Below, piece after piece: positions 29,966-40,400 of a stretch of DNA of 64,000 nt. The DNA is taken from positions 872,501-936,500 of the forward strand of contig CAUJNA010003294.1 of assembly GCA_963377175.1 (NCBI GenBank). Reading direction: 5' to 3'. Made by a program: the position numbers and the translations under genes. The stretch comes from Effrenium voratum. Lineage: Eukaryota; Sar; Dinophyceae; Suessiales; Symbiodiniaceae. Under the pieces are notes generated by a model. It made no database searches. It saw nothing but the letters and a program-made list of their open reading frames with translations, and had not been told where the DNA came from. The number at the start of each line of letters is the position of its first letter. The stretch's first letter is position 1.

Positions 29966-32900
29966 GTTCCATGCTTGAGACAAGTATCCTCTCCACGGCC
30001 CCGGCTGAGGTTCATGTTGGCGGTCCAGCTGCACGGGCCCTTCCTGCGGTCACTGGTGGAGTGCCCGTCCGTGCCGCAGAGCGGCGTCTTCACGGGCTCC
30101 GCCATGTGCGGGGACGCCAACCTGGTGCTGTCCATGGCGCAGGCGCGAGAGGGCCGCCTGGTGGCCATGAAGCTGCCCGGCTGGATCGATTCGGATGGAT
30201 TCGGAGATGGATTTGGGGATGGGGGGGGGTCTGGCGGGGTGTGGCGGGCTGGGGCTAGGGCAGCATTGCGCGCGTGATTCTGTGTTTGTGGTGTGCTTGT
30301 GCTTTTTGGTGTTGTGTGTTGCTTGCTCGCTGGCGAGTTTTCGTTTTTGTTTGTTTGTTTGTTTGTTTGTTTGTTTGTTTGTTTGTGTTTGTCTTCCATC
30401 GCCGAGTCGTGTGGCCTCGCTGACCAATTTGGCCCAGGCTCCTGGTGCATGCCTTCGCGGGTCCTGTGCTGGCGCTGCTGGCGGACAGCATCGGGCGGCG
30501 GCCTATGCTGCTGCTGGGGCTGAGTGGTTTCACCTTGGCCTTCAGCCTCTTCGCAGCGGTGGCAGGGCTCCAAGCCATCCGCGGCTCTCAGAGTGTCATG
30601 GCGTTGTCCTTCGTGATCGAAGGCTCCACCAGCGCCTTCGACGTGGTCTTTTTGTCAATCCTGGCGGATTTGACCCGGACCACCACCGAGAGGGTGACCT
30701 GCTTCTCTGCGCTCTATGGCGTGGGGGCCCTTGGCCATGCCTTCGCCATGTGGATGGCTGGGCGTATTCTGAAGTGGGAGTTGCAGAACTATGCCGCCGT
30801 GTGGCTGGCTATGGCAGCCAACATGGCATCCATCATCGTGCTTGTTCTTTGTTGCATCCCCGAGTCCTTGCCTACTGTCACAAAGGCTCAGCTGACTGCG
30901 TCAAGGCTGATATCCAGCACTGCTGTGCAGATGCGGTTCCTGCTGTCAAGCCGGTTCTTGCAGGTTTGGCTGCTGGCTGTTTTGTTCAAGTCATTGGCCG
31001 CGGGCCTCAGCAGCATCTACGCTTCTTTCACGTTGGCCGCCTATGGCTGGAAAGCAGGGGATTGGCAGGCTCGCACCTGGCCCTTTGAGATCATTGCCAT
31101 GAGCAGCCTCAGCCTCATAGGGCCCTTGGCAGGGCGCAAGAGGCCGGAACACGTGATCTCTTTCACTTCCGTGGTTGGCATTGCCATCCACCTCGCTCAG
31201 ATCTTAGCACCGTTCTCGCCTTTGGCGCTCGTGATCCCTCACCTTTTCTCCAGCCTCATGGCTTTTGCCCGGCCGGTCGCCGCCGCCTATATCAGCAGCA
31301 TGTTCCCAGCCTCGCAACAGGCCAAGGCGAGGCGTGTTTGATTCAGAAAGTGAAAGGAGGCAGGGATGCTGCGCTGGCGCGATCATTGCAGTAGGCAGGA
31401 GGGTAAGCATTCACTTAAAGAGGGACGCCCAATCATCGAAGCCTCCAAGCGCCAGTTTTTCGGACAAAGGCACACAAATGAGGCTTAGAGGCGCACATAG
31501 AGGTAGAGGTGTACAGCCGCCGATTCCCAATAATCGCTTCCTCCCAATACAAAATGCGATAATTGTGTTTTTCCCCAATACTACATTTTAACGCACAATA
31601 CTCCAATCCTAAACCAATACTCATTCTGCCGATTTCACGCCAACCCCGTCACCAGTTGTATTAGGGTGTATTCTGGCATCTTGTAAATTCATCTAATATG
31701 TTTACCTTTTATCAATTAAAAACTATTTCATGATCTGCAATTCCAAGTTTAACTTGCGCCTTGTACTGCAAAACACATGTTACTCGCAAATTGCAAGTTT
31801 GACGGTTTTCGTGTCCGGGAATGGAGGGAGCCCATGTGGATGAGGACCCGTTCGACACCTAATTCGGTCACGGCCTCGCGAGCGCACGTGGTTTTCGGCT
31901 CGCAGGCGCACGTAAATTTGGTCTCGCCCGCGCATGTAGAGGGCTGGATTTCGTGGTAGGTGCGGTACTTTGGGCAAGGGTTTCGTGGGTCTCGCCGGCG
32001 CATGTGATACCGCGCATGTCCCCCAAAAAGGCAAAGCACGTGAGCCTCGCACGCGCATGTAAGCAAAAACGCACTAGTAGCGTACGCGCGTGCAAGCCTT
32101 TCATCCATGCTTGATCCCATCCAGGGATGCACGGGGCGCCACCTTGCATTTTGTCCAGCGCATCAGGTGTGATATTAGATGGTGGCCATCTCGTTTCGTT
32201 TTTTGCGCCACTGTCCGAAGACTCGCGTTGATTTGATGTTGGCTTGGTCCAAATCCTAACAACACAGCCCCCCTGGTTTCTAGGGATGGGTGCCCCTTGC
32301 TGGAAGTCGCTGGCTGTATTGCATGTATATTATATATATATATAAATCTATATCTGTATATATATATATATATACATTTATTATACTGATACCCCAGCGC
32401 TTTGGTGCGCTTGCTATTTCGCATATTTCGCATGCGTAAATGCAGTGCTGAGCGGGCGCGCTTGAGCAGGTGTGCTTCCTCTTTTGCGTGCGTGGATGCA
32501 GTGCTGGGCGGGCGCACCCCGCGCGCAAAACTAGCACGCGCATGCTTGTGAAGCGACCTGCATGAGTGCAGTTGAAGCCAGGTCCCGCGTGGGTTTTGGA
32601 GCTGGATTTCGTAGCAGGCACGCTATTTTGAATGGTTTGGAGCGCTCACGTGCTCCTGTGAGACCCGAGCCGCTGCGTGCTCCGACGCTTGAAAAGCTGC
32701 GCCCGCGCGCTAAATTAGCACGCACACGCTTGTGAAGCAGCCTGCGGGAGCGCAGGTTTGGGGCTGGATTTCGTGGCAGGCGCAGTACTTTGATCGACCA
32801 CATGCTCCTGTGAGACCAGAAACGGCTGGAGTGTCCACGTGTGCCGGTGAGACCGAAACCACGTGCTCCTGTGAGGCCCCAACCCCTAATTCCCCCTTAT

Positions 32901-33078
32901 GAAGAAGTAGGAGGAGCTTATGACAGCTAGGTTTCCGCTGCTTGCCTCGGCAGGTGCAGTCCGTGGCCCACCTGGTCCACGACTGCGGCGTGTCCTTCTC
33001 AATGGCCACCTTTGCGGGTCCCTTGCTCTTCCGGCCGCATGCGCGCGGCTGGGATGCCACGCGGCCTTTTGTGCTGGC
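29966..33078 (+). CDS. Major facilitator superfamily transporter (at least three exons)
   Basis: Main exon 30438-31326 encodes about 296 residues with six or more hydrophobic segments. The MFS motif between helices 2 and 3 is clear: LLADSIGRRPMLLLG. It is followed by LAFSLFAAVAGL, a helix around SILADL, then LVLCCIPESLP, VWLLAVLFKSLAAGL, and a cytosolic turn PLAGRKRPEH that repeats the motif in the second half. An upstream exon, 29966 to about 30180, encodes FTGSAMCGDANLVLSMAQA. The exon from 32954 continues QAK to VQSVAHLVHDCGVSFSMA and PLLFRPHARGWDA, resembling the end of an MFS protein. The intron 31327-32953 starts GC, ends AG and is full of repeats. The substrate cannot be inferred. The C-terminal end and first exon are not settled. 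Confidence 0.65.
30341..30386 (+). repeat. (GTTT)n microsatellite in MFS intron
   Basis: About eleven GTTT units inside the intron before the main MFS exon. Confidence 0.9.
31327..32953 (+). other. Long GC-AG intron of the MFS gene, rich in repeats
   Basis: Three copies of GGCTGGATTTCGTGG.AGG with a following TACTTTG-like end lie at about 31943, 32601 and 32765. A GCRGTGCTGAGCGGGCGCGC family lies at about 32438-32520, and a (TA)n tract at 32326-32374. The intron begins GCGAGGC and ends GCCTCGGCAG, so CGAGGC/GCCTCG forms a 6-bp inverted pair just inside the splice sites. Confidence 0.55.
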
Positions 33079-33447
33079 ACCTCAGTCAGGGCTCCCTTTA
33101 GGACGCCCCAGGTTCGTTCATGTTGCGCTGAGTTCCTGTTGAGCTGAGTTCCTGTGAAGGAGAACGCCTCATGCGCATCTCTGCACAGGGGATCTTTGCC
33201 GCATGATCTTGTTTTGGCTCAAATAATTAGGGGCCGACCAGGCTGGAGAGAGTTTGCAACTGCACAAGCATTGAATCACCAGCCCAGCAGCCTTCTCCAG
33301 CTGACCAAGCATTCCAAGCAGGTTCAGAACCCATGCGACAAGCCAAGCTGCCTTTGTTATCCATGGCGCCATGTGTGAAGAGGCGGTTCCGGCTTCGAGT
33401 GCCAAGGCAGCGCACTGTTCAGCGCCAAGAAAGCAACAGGACCTACG

Positions 33448-35475
33448 ATGAAGCTCTGCAGGCTGCTCCTGGTGCTGGCAGCCGTGGGCTCCAGATACCT
33501 ACCTGCCGAAGGCCTGCAGTCATTTTTCTTTCCGCTGCGATCTCCTTGCATTAGGTTTCAGTGGCCCTCGCCGTCACATTCTGCAGCTGGGCGCGTCAAG
33601 CGCATGGCTTTTGTCCCTGGCGCCGACCCTGTCTTTCGAAAACGCGCCACTTGGCTGGCAGCTTGACAGCCCTTGAGCAGCATTCCTATGAGGTCTCCTC
33701 ATAGGTGGCTTGAGTTGGTGCAGGTCCAGGTCTTTTGGGGAAACACCCATTTTGTGGGAGGGTGCACACCTCCTTGAACCCTATCTAATGGTTCCATTTC
33801 ACTCCGTTTTGGAAACTGACCCCTGATCAAGAAGTTCCCAGCTGTTCAAACATGTTGTTGTGGCGCATCCTGGCTGTGAGTTGCCAGACCCATCACTCAG
33901 GCTGCCCGAAGTGACAAAATTCTCCGAGAGGAGGACGCCGGGAAAGCAGCCGGATGACCTTGGACTCAAGGAGCGCACTTTGACCCCTGACATCATTCCG
34001 TGTCCTGTTTTTTGGCTTGCATCGTGCTGGCCAGTACTTGTTCGTGCCAATTTGCAGCCACGCACGAAAGCGACCTGTGAGAATCGGTGCAGCGAAGCAA
34101 GGAATCGCTTCGGAGACAAGTCCGACGGCGCCGTGCTGAAGGGCTGCGGATATGGTCCCAACTGTTTTTCCACGACTGGGGACCCAGAGGAGTGACGGCA
34201 AAGGCCACAGCACTAAGCGGTTCGGATTTTTTGTTTGGTTTTGTCCAGATCAGTGCTGACAAATTGCTGGCCCTGTGGCACTCCGGGTTCCCTTTGATTA
34301 AAGCATGGCATAGTTGGCGCCTTCGTATCAGCGCACGTCGGCAGGACCCGCAGATTACCACCCTCCTACAGCCATGGAAGATCCCAGCCGGAAGCAGCGT
34401 GGCTGATGCCTCTGCACAGCTGGAAGCGGTTTTGCGGAATTATCCGCCAGGCCAGGCTTGTACTCTGGATGTCCTAAGGAGTGGTTGGATAGTTTGCGAC
34501 CTGGTATAACATGAGCGGCATAAACCCTGCAGCGTTGCCCTTGCATGCCCTTCGTGATGAAAAGGCAGCAGTTTTTGTTGACTGGCTATGGTTGACACAG
34601 GTAAGGCCAGGGGAACTCGATCAACCTTCGCGCCTTTATTCTGGCCAGGCCAGCAGAATGTGGACGGCGGCGGCTTTCAAATTCTGAAAGCTGGACCCGA
34701 CGGATATGTTTATGCGCAGTTCGAGAGTCTCAAGATCCTTTTTTGCACTGGGTAAGCATGCTCAATTGATTGCTGGCATTTGCTGGATGCTGAGAAGTCC
34801 TTGCTATGTCTTGCAACTGCTCGCTGAGGAAAGGGAAGATTGATGATTTGGAGTTTGCCGTTGGCAAGGACACTGCATGGCATGTTTTTCACGGCAAGAG
34901 ACGCGATCTAACAGCAACTGCGTGTGGCCAAGTTGCGTTTAAATATGATTCCTATGTTTAAGCCTTGCCGCTCCAGCTGGGCCTGGTACGGGAAAGGGAT
35001 AATGATGCTTCATTTGAAGGGCACATTGGCATGCATTCTCCGGACTTAAGCTGCGGGTGGCCAGACATAGGGGATTTCCACACCTGAGCCTCACTCACCG
35101 AAAAAATTGTGAGCCGTGCGCTAGGATGGCAGCGTTCAAGCGCGCTCCTCTGGCCGGATCGGCCTCAAGGCAGACTTCGGCTCGAATGCATCTCGGCGAT
35201 TGCCCCCAAGAAATGCGCAGAATTCTTTCGGATGGGTCAACAGGAAACCAAACGATGTAGACAAGATCAACCTGAGATGCGTTGAATCCTATCCGACTGC
35301 CAAGTGAGCCAAGGCCAAGCGCTTGAACTATATCGCTGAGCCACTTGTACCAAGTGGTCCGCAATCCTCGGGGTCTCAGCGGGAGCTGAGGAAGCTGCAG
35401 GCTCAAGGCTGGACCGCTCCTTCCATCACGCGGCGCGCTCAGGATTGGATAGGAGCTGAGAGGATTGGGGCGTAG
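33448..35475 (+). CDS. DUF1499-domain protein with signal peptide (probably plastid- or ER-targeted)
   Basis: The ATG at 33448 starts MKLCRLLLVLAAVGS, a signal peptide, followed by a basic stretch with AFVPG that could be a plastid transit region. The DUF1499 domain is spread over exons whose joins agree in phase: about 34082-34189 (CGYGPNCFSTTGDPE), 34345-34455 (TLLQPWKIPAG, RNYPPGQ), 34654-34733 (QNVDGGGFQILK, YVYAQFESL), 34829-34879 (KGKIDDLEFAVGKDT), 35133-35187 (VQARSSGRIGLKADFGSN) and 35314-35475 (AKRLNYIAE, LQAQGWTAP, TAG stop). The order NCFST, PW, FESLK, IDDLEF, RSS.R.G..DFG.N, KRLNYIA, GW is the family signature. Donors are GA (34190), GC (34456), GA (34734), GC (34880) and GC (35188); all introns end in AG. 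The domain's biochemical role is unknown. The link between the signal-peptide exon and the domain is inferred from position. Confidence 0.75.
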
Positions 35476-37452
35476 TGGCAGGGGCTTTGCCATGGCTAGC
35501 CGCGCTTTTAGGAAGGACACTCACCCCTACTACTTCTCCATGAACTCGGGCAAGACGAAGGTTGGGCTTGCGTAGCAAGCTTTAAGCCTGGAAGAATTTG
35601 TGGCAAGCCTGATCCCTGGCCTAGCTGACGCAACGTAACAATCCTTGAGAATTGCAAACCTTCCAGAGGTTTTTATCTTTGGTAGGGCGGTAAGGTTCGG
35701 CGCAAGCATGCTTGCACACCTTCGACTTGCAGCTAGGGGTCAGCAGATATCAACGACGCATTTTGCAGGTGCAATGCATCGGGATTGACTGCCCGGTGAA
35801 TTATGACGCTTGGCCGCGTGTAGTCATGAATAGAACGTTTGAGAGCTGTGAGCGCATGTCATGTGCCATTAGCTGCTGTACAGTTGCTGTTGCGCAGGAA
35901 TTGATCGCAGAGGACCGTTTGCTTGTATGCATGGCAGATGCAATGGCAATGGACGCTGAGATCACAGGAGCCTGGGCCCAGCGACGATTGACGTGCAGAG
36001 AAAACCAGCGCACGTGGCAGATGCATGTTGCATCCAATCGCATATGGGTAGTAAATGGGGTACAGTAACAGGCCGCCTTTATCCTGTGATGTTATTCATT
36101 GTTTGTCGTGTCCCTCCTTTCTACGCCAAACAAACCACGGAAAAGGCCCGCAAATCTGCTGTCAATCCCAGAGCTTAAAACTCGCTCAGCGAGTTTTGAG
36201 GTTGGCGGGAGTGCTCTCCACAGTTGGCAATGGCATGAAGCTTGCGCTCGCGCTGGCCTCAGGGCTGAAGAGTTGCATGTGCATGGCGTGATCACTGCGA
36301 GGTCCAGCGGATGCTGCGAGCACAGGCCCTGTGGATTCGTTTGAGTGGGAGTTCCTGTGCCAGCCAGCCAGCCCCGCCGGCGGGGGACTTGCTTGAGTTG
36401 GAAAGGAGCACCTCACATGTTTTTGCCGTTTTTGGCCACAGGCACGGGGGAGTAGAATCCGTAGAATCCAGGCAAGAGGATGCAACAGGCTATTGAGCCA
36501 GTTGAGCAAAGCATGGCCAAAGGCACCGCAGACGAACAACATGCTGCAGATTCAAGAGTAGACAAGAGGATGAGAGACGACTTTGCATGCCATATGCAGC
36601 CTCACACATTTCAGACGGCTTGTTGAGTGGATGCCCTCATTCGCTGCGAGAAGCATGGCTGCGCCTGGCGAGGGTATGAGGTCGAGGTTGAGAGGTGCTC
36701 CTTGGATCGGTTGAGACTTGCCTCTTGCCACTGGCCTTCTGGGCCTTCCGACGAAGCCGGGATCGGCGCAATCTGCAAGTGAGCGGATTATGGTTACGGA
36801 TGATGGGTTTCAGTCATTCGCGGTGGGTAACAGTCGGGCAGACGGATGGGTGAAGGGCTGTGCTGCAGTGAGGTTCTCCATGTCTAGCAGCACACTTGGT
36901 GATGGGGAAGACTCCAGCAGAATCAGAGCCTGGGCCGGGTAGGCACTTGTGGGAAGATGAGTTGTTGTTCTTTGCACATGCGTCGAGCGTGCAGAAACCA
37001 GGAAAGCCCTCACAGAGGATCTAAATTTCCATGCAAGCTGTGCAAGTGTGCCAACCTTGTCAGTCGCTCAACGGATCCCCGGTCGGGCCAGACCTGCTTG
37101 TATGCTTGTACAGTTGCCTGTTTCTTTGAAACAAAGCAATCCCCAGTGTTTGGAACTTTGGCTAAAGTTTGCATTTTCCAAGTTTCACTCTTTATCGTTT
37201 TAGCTTTCTGGCGAAATCACGCAAGGAGTGGCTGTGCGCTGCAGACCGTGCCTGGGCCAAATTGAATTCACAAGTTTCTGTTAGTGCCACGTCAGTGGGC
37301 CAATAGACTCAGATGTGTTCATGCCCCAAGCGAAGGCTTTTCGCTACAGAGAAGAACAGCGATGTCGTTGACATATGCCGTGCTCCGGGCCTAGAGCCGC
37401 TCTCGTTGTTTGCCGTCTCTTTATCAGGGGTCAGGCCAGTGCTGGCTTCCAG
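35476..37452. other. No recognisable gene; perfect 21-bp palindrome inside
   Basis: About 2 kb with short ORFs only. At 36177-36197 lies AAAACTCGCTCAGCGAGTTTT, perfect on both sides of a central C. The first exons of the kinesin gene that follows may start in this stretch. Confidence 0.4.
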
Positions 37453-40400
37453 TGCTGAGATCTTGGACGAGCACTTGGTCATTTTGCTGGATCCTGGTGC
37501 AGCAACTTGCCTTACGTTGTCCCAAGTTTGCTGCCAGGATCCTTCTGGCCTAGCTGACTTGGACAGAGTCGGATGACAATCCCGAGGCATCAAATGACTA
37601 CCTGCGGCAGGAAAAGTCCAAGGAGCGGGGTTGTCGCAGGAGGCTTTGAGGCAGCGGCAGCGGCGCAGGAGAAGCGCTTCGCATTTGACCAAGCCTTTGA
37701 CGCGCAGACGGACAGCCAGCGGGTATTTGAGGCCACTGCGCAGCCTTTGATAGGCGCGGGAAGCAATCAGTACACATAAGAGAGCATTGTTTGGGCAGGG
37801 AGGCTCAGTGAAGCACGCGGGTGTTCATATTCTTTCTCGCGAGTCGTGCCGCATCACCTTGCCTCGTGCATGGCATGTTATCCGTAGGTGGGGCTCGTCA
37901 ATGTTGCTTCCCTCTGTTCAATGAGACCTTGCCCGGCGCGCGCCCCCTCGTGGCCGCAAAAGCCAAGTTCATCCAAGTTCCATCGAAGTTCAAGGGTTCT
38001 AGTGCGCTTTGGCGCTGGGAAGCGTCCATGAGATCTCCGGCACAGGCAGCGTGCTTCAAGGCGCAAGCCTCGGTGCTGAGCGCGGAACGCAACGTTTGAC
38101 CTGGCCTTCCCGAGGCTTCAACTGCAGCGTGTTTGCGTACGGATCTACGGGCGCTGGCAAGACATTCACAATGACACTGGCCGGAATCCTCCATATTCAA
38201 CCGCTTTGGAATCGGATGTTGCCGATTCCATGGCGAGATACCACTGTCGTCACCTTTGTGATGGGCAAGTCCTTGCATTGTTTGCTGGCAATTGCGGTGA
38301 CTCAGGATTGGAACTGATACGGAGCCTGGGATCATGTCCCGTACAGTGGACGGGATTTTCCAGCACGCAGCTTCAGACGGGAGCCTCTCCGTGACATGCT
38401 GCTTGCTTGCAAAAAAAGCGAGCAAGACGTTGGACCCAGAATGTTGCCTGTCTTGCGACCTGCGACTCTTCCAATCAGGGATCCTTTCAATCAAGGCAAT
38501 TCGTTCATCTGATTTCTCCAGCAAGAGTTCTTCTGCTCAGGTTGCTTTGTGGAGGTCTACAACGAAGTGCTGCGTGATTTGGGATCCCGAGACGGTCGAG
38601 AGGGCATGCTGGATTTGCGGGAAGACCCTGTAACAGGAGCGCGCCCTGTACTTGCCAAACGCAATCTTTTGCTTGAGATTGACGGGAGAAAGCAGGGTCA
38701 GCCACTAAGAATATGGTGGACGAATGAAATTGTTGTCATGTGAACGTCGGCATGCTGTATGAGTCACTCGTAGCGATTGACCAAGAAGAGCTGCAAGCAC
38801 GCAGGCAGGCAGGCAGAGCAAGGTAAGGGCAGCTTGTTGCAGACCAAGAGTCTTGATTGCAAACTGGTTGCTCGTCTAGGAAGGGCGGCTGTTCTTGGCA
38901 CTGTCTGAGAGGGGCGTGCAAATACCATGCGATCTGGTCACGTCATGCTGTTGGTTGTGGCCGATGTGGCAAGAGGTGAACTTGGGGAAGGGAATAGCGG
39001 GGCAAATGATAGCGACCGCGGTGGGCCTTGCATAGCACGAGCTGTCCTCTCAAGTGGCAAATGTGGGAAAATCAGGAAGCAACGAAGTTGGCCGAAATGA
39101 GCCCATAGCCGAGCGGGCAGGGACGTTGTTGGTCACAGCAAGAAAGGCCCACTTGTAATTTTGCTCCGCCACCTCACAGGACCGTCGCTGACCGGGGTGA
39201 CTGAGATTCAGGCGCTGAAACGAACACGCTTGGAACATGTGGCATCGAGTGTCCTGTGTCGAAAAAGAGCTCCTGGAATGCGGCTTTCTGATCACTTCTT
39301 TTGGCGAAGGAATGGAGGCAAGCTCAATTCCAAACATTTGAGACTGTCCCAGAATGAGCAGCGCGTGTGCTTGGGGATTCACGTTTTATCGATAGTGCAG
39401 GAGGCAGCCTGCCATTTATCACAGAATCCCTCGATTCCCCACTGTGGTGATAGCTTCCTTTGTTTGAAGGGGAACTCTTGCATAATACATAGGTCACCCG
39501 GTTTCCTCCACACTTCCGCCTAGGCCAAATCTGTGGAGCAGGTCATGGAACTGTTGCAGGAGGGAAACAAGCGCCGCACAACTGAGCCCACCGCCTGGGG
39601 GCTCAGAAGAGCATTCATTTAGTAAAGTCCAGTTCGCTCGTGTTCACTCTGGTTCCTTCAGACGCAAACATGTTTTTTTTGCTTCATGGTTTGCGGTGCA
39701 GCTTGTCAGTTCTCATTGGTTTCTGAATTCGGTTGGCCTTGAGTCTTATGCTCATTGTTTAGGCGTTTGAGTCCGTGGAAGCTCCAAATTGTGTGCTGAA
39801 GAGCAGGGTTGTACTTGCAACTTTTCCCCCGGGAGCCCAGACGCCGCTGGGCAATATTCAGGGCAGCATCATGCACTCTCCTCCGAGGCCATGAACGTGA
39901 CGTCTTCCAGATCTCACGCTGTATTTCAAGTCCGGCTGGAGCGGCGAGATCCACGAAGCGAGGGAGTGATGATCGGAAAGCTGTCGATGATTGACCTGGC
40001 AGGCTCTGAGAGAGCCTCACAGACCAACAACAGCGGCCTACGTTTCCTGGAGGGCGCCAACATCAATCGCTCTCTTCTGGCCCTGGGGAACTGCATCAAC
40101 GCCTTGGCCTCTGGTTCTTCCTTCGTGCCCTTCCGCGATTCCAAGCTCACCAGACTTCTGAAGGACTCCTTGGGAGGAAGTTGCCGGACAGTGGCTTGAC
40201 CAAGTGAAGTGCAAAATGACTGGCGGAATTTTCGAGGGCTGGACTTGGCCTGACGCAAGCTGAGGTCATGATAGCCAACATTTCGCCGAACCACCTGAGC
40301 TACGAGGACACCCTGAATACGTTGAAGTATGCCAACCGGGCGAAGAACATAAGGGTGAGTGCTTTGCAGCAGCTGGTTCAGCCAGACGACCATGTCAGAA

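Noticed and set aside
31749..32150. Cys/Arg-rich - strand ORFs
   Set aside because: They arise from GCGCATGT/CTCGC repeats in the MFS intron.
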